Positions 19,071-28,632 of a DNA stretch of 64,000 nucleotides are shown piece by piece (position 1 is the stretch's first letter; each line of letters starts with the position of its first letter). A program made the translations under genes and the position numbers. The notes beneath the pieces were generated by a model. The model did no database searches. It had not been told where the DNA came from and worked only from the letters and a program-made list of their open reading frames with translations. Source of the DNA: an uncultured Bacilli bacterium (GTDB lineage: Bacteria; Bacillota_I; Bacilli_A; RF39; UBA660). The DNA lies in the NCBI GenBank assembly GCA_934086145.1, contig CAKOHV010000004.1:12439-76438 (forward strand). Reading direction: 5' to 3'.

Positions 19071-19278
19071 CATGAATTTTAACTTGAATTTCCGCTTTTG
19101 GGTTAAAAACAAAAATAAGTCTTAAAAACAAAAATCCCCTATAATTTTAAAGAGATATATTTTATCCTTTTTATCCCAAAATATAGACTTATTTCCGTTT
19201 CATATTTTCTTTTTCGAAAATAAGTCTTGTAATTTTAAATATTTTAATAAAAAGTGAAATTTACGCTAAAAATTCACC
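19071..19278 (+). repeat. MITE-like intergenic repeat, long copy A
   Basis: It begins CATGAATTTTAACTTGAA and ends with the inverted end TAAAAATTCACC. Both flanks align closely with copy B (38751-38852, opposite orientation), sharing for example TTTCCGCTTTTGGGTTAAAA and AAATAAGTCTTGTAATTTT. Copy A carries about 100 extra bases in the middle, including an inverted piece GACTTATTTCCG that can pair with the flanking CGAAAATAAGTC. No coding frame is present. Confidence 0.7.
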
Positions 19279-19287
19279 CTGTATTTC

Positions 19288-20895
19288 TTATCGTGGATAA
19301 TATGTAATAGCAAATTCAATAATATTAATAAATTCTCTAATAGAAAAAAATCCAATACAAATAATAGCCATAATTGAAACACATGCAAACACATATTTAT
19401 TCTTAAAAATTTTTTTCAAAAGCAAATAAAATAATACATAAAAAGCCCAACCAAAATATAGACTATACAATATTAATCCATTTTCAGAAGTACCCCATCC
19501 TATTATCATCAATATAATAATAGAAAATAATATCCATAATATAGAAACTTTAGAAATAAATTCTTTTCTATTAATTATAAAACTAAATAATAATACAACC
19601 AAAATAATAATACCAACATAATTAATAGAATTGAAATTAATTAATTGATAAGTTGGATACCAACCATTATCCAACCACACAATATGCCCTGTATTTGGAA
19701 TAAATAACCCCTTAATAAAAGAAGTATATTGACAAACCTTATTAAAAAAAGAAATTTTTTGACCACCAAATTCAGATAATAAAGAAAGAAAATCAGTAAT
19801 CGATAATAATTGCTGTAATTGACCACTTAATATAACTACAATCATAAAAGCAATAAAACATCTAAATACATTTCTTAAATACATTTTTAGATTATCATAT
19901 TTACAAATAAATGGTAATAAAACACCAGAAGTTAATAAAGAACCTGTCGCTCCAATATATGTATAATTAATCTTAAAATAATTATTGTTAAATAAATATA
20001 TACATAGCAATAAATAAAATACAGCAATAACATATTGCTCAAGCATAAATCCAAAAATAATAAAAGGATATGAAACAAATAGCATCAAATAAAAGATAAT
20101 TTTTTCTTTACCATCAATTTTCATCAATTTAGAAAGCATTATAGCAACCAAAGATAAAATAAAAAATTGCATAATGATCATAAATAATTCATATACCACA
20201 TTATCCGGTATAAAAAAGAACAAATCATTCATAATATGAGGAATAATCGAAAATGGTAAAGCAAAAACACCGAATAACGGTTGTCTTATGTCATTTTCAA
20301 GACAAGCAACATTAAACCAAGTATCGTAAAAAGACAAATAACTACTATCAGAAGTATATATAATATCGTAATTCATATGAGAACCACCATAATAAGAAAC
20401 TCCAAACGCTGTTGTTTTATAATTGATAAAAAAAGATAGATAGAAAGAAATAACTAAAACTATAAGCATAAAATATTTATCGATCTTATCAATTTTATTA
20501 TATTCTTTTAATAATATTGGTTTAATCTTATTAACAATATAATTAATAATAAAAAAGATAGAAGGTAAACATAATATAAAAAATAAAACTATTATTAAAT
20601 TATAATATTTGTCTAAAAAACTAATACTACTGAATCTATCGCAAAATAAATCAAAAGATATTTTAAAATATTTTAAATATAATTTATCAATATATAAAGT
20701 TAAAATACTTGTATATATTATTTTTTTTCTAGAAAGTTTATCAAACTTATATTTAAACAATAATATAGATAAAACAATAAAAATTGAAATCATAGTAAAA
20801 ATAATATTTTTTAACGAATAAGGAACTAAAACAATACTAAAAATCATCCAAGAAATAATAATCATTATTTTTAAAAAAATTTCTTTTATTTTCAT
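19288..20895 (-). CDS. GT-C-like multi-pass membrane protein
   Basis: The ATG at 20895 behind GGAGGT gives 535 residues; the frame runs further to 20919. About thirteen hydrophobic segments are visible. A large outside loop, GVSYYGGSHMNYD then YTSDSSYLSFYDTWFNVA, is followed by NDIRQPLFGVFALPF. The last motif parallels YRATVHPLFVILFQP in the 842-residue protein, suggesting both are GT-C enzymes with a shared arginine-(x)-PLF helix start. It is the last gene of the operon read from 27437. It may transfer a lipid-linked sugar outside the membrane; a flippase-like role cannot be excluded. Confidence 0.6.
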   Translation of the reverse strand: MKIKEIFLKIMIIISWMIFSIVLVPYSLKNIIFTMISIFIVLSILLFKYKFDKLSRKKIIYTSILTLYIDKLYLKYFKISFDLFCDRFSSISFLDKYYNLIIVLFFILCLPSIFFIINYIVNKIKPILLKEYNKIDKIDKYFMLIVLVISFYLSFFINYKTTAFGVSYYGGSHMNYDIIYTSDSSYLSFYDTWFNVACLENDIRQPLFGVFALPFSIIPHIMNDLFFFIPDNVVYELFMIIMQFFILSLVAIMLSKLMKIDGKEKIIFYLMLFVSYPFIIFGFMLEQYVIAVFYLLLCIYLFNNNYFKINYTYIGATGSLLTSGVLLPFICKYDNLKMYLRNVFRCFIAFMIVVILSGQLQQLLSITDFLSLLSEFGGQKISFFNKVCQYTSFIKGLFIPNTGHIVWLDNGWYPTYQLINFNSINYVGIIILVVLLFSFIINRKEFISKVSILWILFSIIILMIIGWGTSENGLILYSLYFGWAFYVLFYLLLKKIFKNKYVFACVSIMAIICIGFFSIREFINIIEFAITYYPR

Positions 20896-20936
20896 AACAA
20901 ACCTCCGTAAAAAAATCATACAATAATAAAAAGTTC

Positions 20937-22016
20937 TTAGCTTTTTATTATATCTAAAATTTTCTTTTTAATATTTTCATTATATAAAATATAATCAAAT
21001 TTTTTTTTCAATTTAAAGCCATTATCTAAATAATTTTTCATCATTTCATAAACAGCCTCTGTCGAAAAATCACAGAACAAACCATTTTGGCCATCCAAAT
21101 CTTCCCAATCGCTAACTTTCGTAGATAAAATTACTTTATTCATAATCATCGCTTCCAAGAACACAACAGGAAATCCTTCGTAATCACTTGCTAGTAACAC
21201 CGCATCACTTATCTTATAGTAAGGATAAGGATTACTTTTACGACCTAAAAATAAAATATCATCACTTAAATTAGCATCTTTTACTTGTTCTTTATACATT
21301 TCTGTATCCGGTCCATCGCCAATAAACAATATTTTAAACTTATATTTTTCTTTTTTTAATCTAGCACTAGCTTCTATAATTCGTGATAATTTCTTCTGGT
21401 GTTCATCATGTCTTCCAACATTAACAAATAAAGGTACACCATCTTGTTTAACATAATCAACTTTTTCCTGGGCTTTTGTTAAAATGTTTTCACCATCTAT
21501 ATAGTTATTGCATACCATGGCTTTATCTTCTATTCCTTCATAATGGGCACAAACATCTCTTTTATTTTCCTGAGATACAAAAACAATATTTTTAAACTTT
21601 TTAGCCATAACACCATCTAAGAAGTTAACCATTTTTTCTTTATACAAAATATAGTAATTGCCATGCATCCACAATGCATTATTACTAGAAGCTGCTAAAG
21701 CAAGATGAGCTCCTGGTATCGAATAAGTGCAAAAAGAGCAACTAAAATCATACTTATTTTTTAATTGTGACTGCCATTTTAATAACTTCAATCTATTATA
21801 TATTTTTCTTAAAATAACTATTTTATTATCACTAATCTTATATTCTAATACTTTTACTTCCTTAGGTATTTGTTCTAAAAATATTCCTTCTTTTTTTTCT
21901 AAAATTAACGTTACATCATACTTTTTATAATCTAATCTATTTAATAAATTCACTAAAGCCTTTTCAATTCCTCCCAGCCCTAAACTATATGCTGTAAATA
22001 ATAATTTTTTAGCCAT
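20937..22016 (-). CDS. GT4 family glycosyltransferase
   Basis: 359 residues with a GT-B fold. The N-terminal glycine-rich loop is YSLGLGGIEKALVNLLNRL. The C-terminal donor domain includes FVNVGRHDEHQKKLSRIIEA, KILFIGDGPDTEMY, DILFLGRKSNPYPYY and ISDAVLLASDYEGFPVVFLE with the EGFP donor-site acidic motif. It starts 7 bases after the PRPP synthetase gene in a tightly packed operon. A closely similar GT4 lies at 23996-25099. It probably transfers a sugar onto the repeat unit in the cytoplasm. Confidence 0.93.
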   Translation of the reverse strand: MAKKLLFTAYSLGLGGIEKALVNLLNRLDYKKYDVTLILEKKEGIFLEQIPKEVKVLEYKISDNKIVILRKIYNRLKLLKWQSQLKNKYDFSCSFCTYSIPGAHLALAASSNNALWMHGNYYILYKEKMVNFLDGVMAKKFKNIVFVSQENKRDVCAHYEGIEDKAMVCNNYIDGENILTKAQEKVDYVKQDGVPLFVNVGRHDEHQKKLSRIIEASARLKKEKYKFKILFIGDGPDTEMYKEQVKDANLSDDILFLGRKSNPYPYYKISDAVLLASDYEGFPVVFLEAMIMNKVILSTKVSDWEDLDGQNGLFCDFSTEAVYEMMKNYLDNGFKLKKKFDYILYNENIKKKILDIIKS

Positions 22017-22023
22017 AAAACAC

Positions 22024-23100
22024 CTATTTATTTATAATTTCTTTCATCAATTCTTGTTCATCTTTAACATCAGTTTCTAATACTTTTCCGTATTCACTAT
22101 GTTCTAAGATTGTTTTAGCTAATAACTTAGAACAATCAACATCATGATACCATTCTAATTTTTTTATTTCATCCGGAACATAAGTTAAGTTAGTTGAATA
22201 CATTCGATCAAATAATCCTTCATCATATGCTTTTTGTAATTTATCAATTCCTGCTGAGAATAAAGCAAATGTTGCTATTAAAAATATTTTTTTAGCTCCT
22301 CTACTTTTTAATTCTTTAGCAACATCTAACATCGAGCCACCAGAAGCAACCATATCATCTATTACTAAAACTGTATAATCTTTAGGGTCTTTCCCTAAAT
22401 AAACATGTTCTACTACCGGATTCTTGCCATTAACTAATTTCGTTAAATCCCTTCTTTTATAGAAAAGTCCTACATCACAACGTAAAATTTCCGCATAATA
22501 ACGAGCTCTTTCCATAGCTCCCATATCAGGACTGATAGTTAACATTTTTTCTTTGTCTATCTCTTCATTTTTAAATATTTCTTTAATTATAGTTTCTGTA
22601 GCAAAAACATTTTCAAAGGGTAAATTAGGAATAGCATTCGAAACATTAGGATCATGACAATCAAAAGTTATAATATTATTAACTCCTAATTTTTCTAGTT
22701 CTTGCAAAGCTAAAGCACAATCCAATGATTCTCTTTCTTTTCTCCTATGTTGCCTTGATTCATAAAGTAACGGCATAATAACATTAACCTTTTGAAATTT
22801 TCCATTGGCAGCGCAAATAACCCGCTTAATATCTTGATAATGCTCATCAGGAGCCATATGGTGGATTGTTCCATGAAAATCATAAGTTATACTATAATTT
22901 CCAACATCAGACAAAATATATAAATCTTTATCTCTAATTGATTCTTCTATATATAACTTACCTTCTCCATTATTAAAACGACTTGCTTTAACATTAACTA
23001 AAGAACTACCTTTTTTCTTAGTCATCTCATTTATATAAGTATCTACTTTTTCTCCTAAATCTTTACAATTTTCAAATGCAATTATTTTTAAATCACTCAT
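22024..23100 (-). CDS. prs: Ribose-phosphate pyrophosphokinase (PRPP synthetase)
   Basis: 358 residues. It makes 5-phosphoribosyl diphosphate from ribose 5-phosphate and ATP. The subunit-interface/ATP-loop region LYESRQHRRKERESLDCALA, the FDCHDP segment and the PRPP-binding loop VLVIDDMVASGGSML are clear. It matches the longer Firmicutes variant (FHGTIHHMAPDEHYQDIKR), not the ~315-residue housekeeping form. Sitting inside a polysaccharide operon between two glycosyltransferase genes is unusual. PRPP is the donor expected for the UbiA-type enzyme at 9022, which gives this placement a reason. Whether another prs gene exists elsewhere cannot be seen here. Confidence 0.95.
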   Translation of the reverse strand: MSDLKIIAFENCKDLGEKVDTYINEMTKKKGSSLVNVKASRFNNGEGKLYIEESIRDKDLYILSDVGNYSITYDFHGTIHHMAPDEHYQDIKRVICAANGKFQKVNVIMPLLYESRQHRRKERESLDCALALQELEKLGVNNIITFDCHDPNVSNAIPNLPFENVFATETIIKEIFKNEEIDKEKMLTISPDMGAMERARYYAEILRCDVGLFYKRRDLTKLVNGKNPVVEHVYLGKDPKDYTVLVIDDMVASGGSMLDVAKELKSRGAKKIFLIATFALFSAGIDKLQKAYDEGLFDRMYSTNLTYVPDEIKKLEWYHDVDCSKLLAKTILEHSEYGKVLETDVKDEQELMKEIINK

Positions 23101-23112
23101 AACAATTCCTCC

Positions 23113-23994
23113 CTAAAACCTGCTTGCTTTTATATACCCTGGTATAACCAATAAAGCAATTATAAAATTATATCTCTTAGCCCTTTTAATACATTCCCTC
23201 TTACTTAAACCACATAAGTAACTAAACAATATATAATGTTTAATAAAATATAACTTTCTCTTAAACAAAGTATCTTTCTTTATATAAGTTAAACATTCAT
23301 TAAAATATTCATAATATCCGTAAGGATATTTTTTAAATATTTTATTAATATTCTTTGAATATCCTTCTTCAACATATTCTCCATAAACTAAGTATTTATC
23401 TTTAAAAACCATTCCTTTATAAAATTGATCTAATTTATAATATAATCTAGCTTCCGTAACAAATTTTTCATTTTTACATACTTCGTAATAATATTTTTTT
23501 CTGACTTCGGTTTTAAAGACTATTGCCATATCAAAGTCATAACCATATTTATTATGTATATCAAATAAAGTAACAACTTTATTATTTAGTTCTTTTTTGG
23601 TATCTGTATTTTTTTTACCTAATTTTCTTTTATAAATTATTCCATAAATTTCATCATTATCTAAAGCTATAAAGTCTTCAGCAATTGTTTTTAAGGCATT
23701 ATCAAGTAGATAATCATCTGAATCAACTTCGATAATAGCATCTCCTGTTACGTATTGCATAGCATCATTTATTTCTTTTTGTTTGCCTTCATTTTCTTGG
23801 TAATGATAATCTATTTTAAAATTAACTTCTTTAATCCATTTTTTTACTTCTTTTTTAGTATTATCACTTGAGCCATCATCCATTATTATCCATTCAAAAT
23901 CTTGAAATGTTTCGTAGTTTTTCTTTAAACTTTCAAACAACTTGGGTAATAATTTTTCTCTATTATATGTAGCCGTCAAAACTGATATTTTCAT
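23113..23994 (-). CDS. GT2 family glycosyltransferase
   Basis: 293 residues. KISVLTATYNREKLLPKLF, EWIIMDDGSSDNT, NEGKQKEINDAMQYVTGD and the metal site IEVDSDD define a GT-A transferase. A C-terminal hydrophobic stretch may attach it to the membrane. Its start is one base after the stop of the GT4 gene, and its stop is 12 bases before the prs gene. Specificity is unknown. Confidence 0.9.
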   Translation of the reverse strand: MKISVLTATYNREKLLPKLFESLKKNYETFQDFEWIIMDDGSSDNTKKEVKKWIKEVNFKIDYHYQENEGKQKEINDAMQYVTGDAIIEVDSDDYLLDNALKTIAEDFIALDNDEIYGIIYKRKLGKKNTDTKKELNNKVVTLFDIHNKYGYDFDMAIVFKTEVRKKYYYEVCKNEKFVTEARLYYKLDQFYKGMVFKDKYLVYGEYVEEGYSKNINKIFKKYPYGYYEYFNECLTYIKKDTLFKRKLYFIKHYILFSYLCGLSKRECIKRAKRYNFIIALLVIPGYIKASRF

Positions 23995-23995
23995 C

Positions 23996-25099
23996 TTAGT
24001 CCCCCTCTATTACATGTCCTATTTCTTCTAAGATTTTTTTATTAGTATCTTTGCTACTTTTTTTAGTCTTAGGTTGTTTTTCGATAATTGATTTTATTCC
24101 TTTATAGATGCCATTTTCATCATTTTTTAAGATTAATTTACTATCATAATCCATTAAAGTTTCACGAGCCGCACTATCTGTAATAATAATATATTTATTT
24201 AAAGCTCGTCCTTCAAGTAAAACCATCGGATATCCTTCATAATATGAAGCAAGTAAAAAATAATCAGCGGCTTTAATATAAGGGTATGGATTTTCTCTAG
24301 ATCCTAATAAGATAAAGGTTTCCGTAATTCCTAATTCATCAATTTTATTTTGTAATTCTTCCTTTAATGGTCCATCTCCAACAATATAAATTCGATGTTT
24401 AAAGCCATCATCAATTAACTTTTTATGAACATCAATCAATCGTCCTACTGCTTTTTGTTCTACTAAACGCGAAACTTGTACAAACGAAATCATATCATTC
24501 TTTATCTCTGAAGCGTCACCATCTAAAGCTTTTTGCAAAACCAATTCACAATCCAAATAATTATAAACAACTCTTTTCATAACTTTATTTCCTTTAAAAT
24601 ATCTTTGAAATTTATTTAAATTATCTTGGGAAACAAAAATAAGTTCATCATATTTTAAGTAAGTTTCTTTATTAAGTTCTTGTTTTGCTTTAGCTCTCTT
24701 TCCGCTACCAAAGACATCCTCAATATCATTATGAACCCACGCCACTTTACGTGCATCTCCTGGGCAACTAAAAATCCATGTTATTGGTCCTTCTAAGAAA
24801 GCTATTTCAACATCATATTTCCCCCTAATATATTTTTTATAAAGCATATTTCGTAAATTTGAATTAAAAAGTTGAAGAGATATTTTTAATCTAGTAACTT
24901 TATTTATTTCTTCATATTTTTGTTCATAAACTGAAACTAGTTTTACTCTTTTATCTAATTGTTTTTCAAATTCTCCATTACCATACAAAGTAAAAATAGT
25001 TATATCATATTTTTCTACTAATTTATTAGATAAATCTACTAATACTCGCTCTGCTCCTCCTAAATTTAAACCTGTAATACCAAAGACTATTTTTTTCAT
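23996..25099 (-). CDS. GT4 family glycosyltransferase
   Basis: 367 residues, GT-B fold. The N-terminal ITGLNLGGAERVLVDLSNKL, then FVQVSRLVEQKAVGRLIDVH, YIVGDGPLKEELQ, ILLGSRENPYPYIKAADYFL and YYEGYPMVLLEGRALN are typical. Its ATG overlaps the stop of the polymerase gene (ATGA at 25096-25099), so translation is probably coupled and TGA is used as a stop. It is a close relative of the GT4 at 20937. Confidence 0.93.
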   Translation of the reverse strand: MKKIVFGITGLNLGGAERVLVDLSNKLVEKYDITIFTLYGNGEFEKQLDKRVKLVSVYEQKYEEINKVTRLKISLQLFNSNLRNMLYKKYIRGKYDVEIAFLEGPITWIFSCPGDARKVAWVHNDIEDVFGSGKRAKAKQELNKETYLKYDELIFVSQDNLNKFQRYFKGNKVMKRVVYNYLDCELVLQKALDGDASEIKNDMISFVQVSRLVEQKAVGRLIDVHKKLIDDGFKHRIYIVGDGPLKEELQNKIDELGITETFILLGSRENPYPYIKAADYFLLASYYEGYPMVLLEGRALNKYIIITDSAARETLMDYDSKLILKNDENGIYKGIKSIIEKQPKTKKSSKDTNKKILEEIGHVIEGD

Positions 25100-26490
25100 A
25101 AGTTTTCACCTCTTCCATCTTTACTTAAACTACTTATTATAATAGCTAATACCAACATACATGTACTTGAAAAGAAAACATAACCCGCAACCAGTGACAA
25201 ACCAAAAGCTAAGATAATCCCTGCTAAGTTCATTGCTAAGCATATATTAAATTCTTTAAAATGCCATGTTCGCAAATTCTTGATTATTAAATATATAAAA
25301 GGTCCAATATACAAAATAAAACCAATTAAACCAAAGTTAAATAAGATTGACAGTAATTCCATTTCCATTATCATTTCTCCATAATGAACACTTCGTCCAT
25401 TACCAAACAAGATATAAAGGAAATTTTTTTGTTGTTTAATCAATGAAACATGATATATAAGTTGTTGATAACGATTATCATTTGCTTTTATTTTTTTTCG
25501 ATTTGCATAATTATATAAATCAAGATAAGCTTTTTTCATTTCTTCACTCATATAATCTTTTTTTAGTTCTAAATTTTTTATTTGCCAAACAATAACTGCT
25601 GTATCACCGGTTGTAAACCCCGGCTTATTCGTATTAACATCTATAATAGAAGCTTCTTCAGCAATATGTTTTCTTCTTTTTAAGGTTTCAGACCCCCCAA
25701 CGCTTACCAATAGCAAAACTAATAAAACAAGACTAATTCCTAAAATAATTTTCTTAGGATTAACTTTTTTATCTTTAATAATCTTCAATATGAAAGAAAA
25801 ACTACCATATAATAGTATTAACAATATAAAACCTAACATGCCAGTTCTTGTTCCTACTAAATAGACTAAATAAATTCCTAAAACAAGCCAACTTAAATAC
25901 ATTGCTCTTTTATCTTTCCTACTTATCTCATCAATACTTCCCATTAAATTACATAATAATAATAACAAAATCGTACTAATCGAATTACCCGAAAGAAAAT
26001 AACTACGATACCCCATCCCCTCGATATAAGTTGTAAAAGAAGTCTTTGTCAATATTGAAAAATATATTACTATTAAGTATTCAATTAACATTAAGAACAT
26101 ATACTTATTTATTTTAGTTAAATATCCTTTCTTTCTAAAATAATAAATAATAAATAATAAATAAATATTATAACTATAGTTAATTACGTATGATAATTCT
26201 TCTCCCAATGTTCCATAACTTATTCCATAAAACAAAGATTTACTAATTATCAAGTGAACAATCCCATAACCAAGTAAAACTAATGATCCTAAAACCAGAC
26301 CTTTTCGGTACTTTTTTTCTTTAATAAAAATATATAACAATAAAATAACCGGAATAATAGGTCGTAATATCATTGTTAAAGAAATATTTAGTTGAGGAAC
26401 ACATGTTTTAAGTAAATAACTTCCAGCATCTAAAAGCGGACTCAGTAAGATAAATATATATATTAAATACTCTATCTTAAACTTTTTCAT
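25096..26490 (-). CDS. O-antigen ligase/polymerase-like membrane protein (Wzy-type)
   Basis: 464 residues with about eleven membrane helices. A large outside loop (~270-360) holds RKKIKANDNRYQQLIYHVSL and FGNGRSVHYGEMIMEMELLS. The GNGRS...E pattern in the last loop is typical of Wzy and WaaL-type enzymes that join lipid-linked glycans. It lies between two glycosyltransferase genes. It may polymerise repeat units or ligate a glycan; no dedicated Wzx flippase is recognised in this window. Confidence 0.78.
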   Translation of the reverse strand: MKKFKIEYLIYIFILLSPLLDAGSYLLKTCVPQLNISLTMILRPIIPVILLLYIFIKEKKYRKGLVLGSLVLLGYGIVHLIISKSLFYGISYGTLGEELSYVINYSYNIYLLFIIYYFRKKGYLTKINKYMFLMLIEYLIVIYFSILTKTSFTTYIEGMGYRSYFLSGNSISTILLLLLCNLMGSIDEISRKDKRAMYLSWLVLGIYLVYLVGTRTGMLGFILLILLYGSFSFILKIIKDKKVNPKKIILGISLVLLVLLLVSVGGSETLKRRKHIAEEASIIDVNTNKPGFTTGDTAVIVWQIKNLELKKDYMSEEMKKAYLDLYNYANRKKIKANDNRYQQLIYHVSLIKQQKNFLYILFGNGRSVHYGEMIMEMELLSILFNFGLIGFILYIGPFIYLIIKNLRTWHFKEFNICLAMNLAGIILAFGLSLVAGYVFFSSTCMLVLAIIISSLSKDGRGENL

Positions 26491-26495
26491 TTACA

Positions 26496-27437
26496 TTACC
26501 CCCTCGAATAAAATATTTTAATATATAGTTTAGGAGATAATTTAAATAAAATTTTTTTAATTTTTCTAACAAAAGTATCTGTTAACATATACTTAGTTAT
26601 ATCTCTATTTCGTAATTTTTCTAAATAATCATCTAGTATTTTGCCTTGCATTATCCGACATCTATTTATCATTCCATTAGAAACATAACTTTTAAATAAC
26701 TTTCTAGTTTCAGCCCTTACCTTAATTTCATCAATCATTTTTAATAAATTATCATATTGGACAAGTGAATCATTATTCTTAGCAATAATTCTTTCTTCAC
26801 TATTATTAGTCATAATACTATTTTCTCTAACATAATAATTATATCCATTATATTCAATTGAAGTCACACTATCAGCATTTACGACTACAATTGGTGTTAA
26901 ACCAAAATCTTCATGAACTCTTCCTGGTATATAGGTATATTGACACTTACGCCAATAAGCCAAACTATAGGCATACGTAACCGGGCTAACAAATAAATCA
27001 TTTTTTAATAAAATTTTAAAAGCTTCTTCCCCATCTAAATTCTCAAAAACATCAGGTTCATTATAAGTAATTTCGGTTCCATCAATCATTTGAATCTGAT
27101 ACTTTACTAAATCAACTTTCCCTTTATCTAAAACTTTTTTTACTTTTTCTAATAACTGTTCATTTATCGTATCATCGCTATCAACAAAGATAAAATAGTC
27201 ACCTGTACACTTACTAATTCCAAAATTTCTTGCTACCGCAACACCTTTATTCGGACAATCAAAAAGTCTTATTCTTTTATCATCAAAGCTTTTAATAACC
27301 CCTAATGAACCATCTGTACTTCCATCATTAACAATAATTAATTCAAAATTATCATAGGTTTGCTTTAAGATACTTTCTATACATTTTTTCAAATATTTTT
27401 CAACATTATAAACAGGAACAATTACACTGAATTTCAT
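26496..27437 (-). CDS. GT2 family glycosyltransferase
   Basis: 313 residues with KFSVIVPVYNVEKYLKKCIE, ELIIVNDGSTDGSL, KGVAVARNFGISKCTGDY and IFVDSDD. It is the first gene of the packed operon 27437 to 19288; a -10-like TATGATAAAAT lies just upstream. The gene ends 5 bases before the polymerase start. Similar to the GT2 at 7836, suggesting an old duplication. Confidence 0.92.
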   Translation of the reverse strand: MKFSVIVPVYNVEKYLKKCIESILKQTYDNFELIIVNDGSTDGSLGVIKSFDDKRIRLFDCPNKGVAVARNFGISKCTGDYFIFVDSDDTINEQLLEKVKKVLDKGKVDLVKYQIQMIDGTEITYNEPDVFENLDGEEAFKILLKNDLFVSPVTYAYSLAYWRKCQYTYIPGRVHEDFGLTPIVVVNADSVTSIEYNGYNYYVRENSIMTNNSEERIIAKNNDSLVQYDNLLKMIDEIKVRAETRKLFKSYVSNGMINRCRIMQGKILDDYLEKLRNRDITKYMLTDTFVRKIKKILFKLSPKLYIKIFYSRG

Positions 27438-27484
27438 AAAGTATCACCCTACCATCATTTTATCATAATATTTTTTAAAGCAAA

Positions 27485-27507
27485 AGAAAAAAGCCTATTT
27501 AAGACTT
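27485..27507 (-). terminator. Possible terminator overlapping the tagO/wecA stop
   Basis: On the minus strand AAGTC pairs with GGCTT (one G-U) around TTAAATA and is followed by TTTTTTC. The stem is short. It lies across the stop codon of the transferase gene. Confidence 0.45.
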
Positions 27508-28565
27508 TTCTTTACTTCCTTTTTATCTTTATTATGCATAAATAAAATATCTGTTTTTAAAACTAAGAATAATAATAAAATCATTAAAGCAACATAAATT
27601 GCCATTGCAACCTTTTGATCACCTAGAACAAAAAAGATTGAAACACTAGCAAATAAGATATTAATACCATAAATAATAAGGACAGTTGCTTTAACGCTAA
27701 ATTTCATTTTTAATAGTTGATGATGAAAATGGTCTTTATCTGGTGTTCCAATACTTTCACCTTTTAATAATCGGCGAAAGATAGCTAAAGTTGTATCAAA
27801 TAATGGAATTGCTAATATTAATAATGGAACAATCAAAGAAGTTAACGTCGTTGCTTTAAATCCCAATAATGCAATAATACTTATTATAAAACCTAAAAAT
27901 AAACTTCCCGTATCCCCCATAAAAATCTTCGCTGGATTAAAGTTATGTACCAAAAAACCTAACGTTGCTCCTAACATTATTAAAGATAATGTTGTATCTA
28001 GACCAGCCATGCGATCTAACATGAATGCAATAATCGAAATTGTCGCAAAGTATATTGAAGATACCCCAGCTGCTAAACCATCTAATCCATCAATTAAATT
28101 TATTGCATTAGTTATTGCTAATATTAAAAATATTGTTATCAAGTAATTAAAAGGAGCAGGAAAGTCCATATTAAATCCTAAAACATCAATATGGTTTAAA
28201 ACTATATTGCCATAGAAGACTACAACACAAGCTGCTACGGTCTGCACCATAAATTTAATTTTAGCCGATACTGGTTTAATATCATCAAAAATGCCTACCA
28301 AAATTATTATAAAGCCACCAATTAAGATTGATAACATTTGTAACGACATTTTACCAAAAAACATATACCCTACCAAGAAGGAACCAAAGATTGCTAATCC
28401 CCCTAATCTTGGCATCGGCTTAGTATGAACCTTACGAGCATTAGGAATATCCATCGCCCCAACATGCAAGGCCATTTTCTTAACCAACGGAACTAATATT
28501 GCACTAACTAAGAAAGTTACAAAGATTATTAAAAATATATTATGATTATTTACAGTAAAATTCAT
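27495..28565 (-). CDS. tagO: Undecaprenyl-phosphate GlcNAc-1-phosphate transferase (TagO/WecA family)
   Basis: This membrane enzyme makes the first lipid intermediate of wall teichoic acid or other glycopolymers by placing GlcNAc-1-P on undecaprenyl phosphate. The frame opens with GTG at 28574 and ATG at 28571, but the AGGTG site fits the ATG at 28565 best (356 residues). About eleven helices are visible. PNARKVHTKPMPRLGG, GIFDDIKPV, NLIDGLDGLAAG, FNPAKIFMGDTGSLFLG and DKDHFHHQLL are the family's catalytic loops. It has its own TATAAT box. It probably supplies the primer for the neighbouring glycosyltransferases. Confidence 0.95.
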   Translation of the reverse strand: MNFTVNNHNIFLIIFVTFLVSAILVPLVKKMALHVGAMDIPNARKVHTKPMPRLGGLAIFGSFLVGYMFFGKMSLQMLSILIGGFIIILVGIFDDIKPVSAKIKFMVQTVAACVVVFYGNIVLNHIDVLGFNMDFPAPFNYLITIFLILAITNAINLIDGLDGLAAGVSSIYFATISIIAFMLDRMAGLDTTLSLIMLGATLGFLVHNFNPAKIFMGDTGSLFLGFIISIIALLGFKATTLTSLIVPLLILAIPLFDTTLAIFRRLLKGESIGTPDKDHFHHQLLKMKFSVKATVLIIYGINILFASVSIFFVLGDQKVAMAIYVALMILLLFLVLKTDILFMHNKDKKEVKKSLK

Positions 28566-28632
28566 AAACATCACCTACTTACATTATACCCCATCTTATA
28601 GGCATATGACTATTTTTTAAAAAAAAGAAAAA

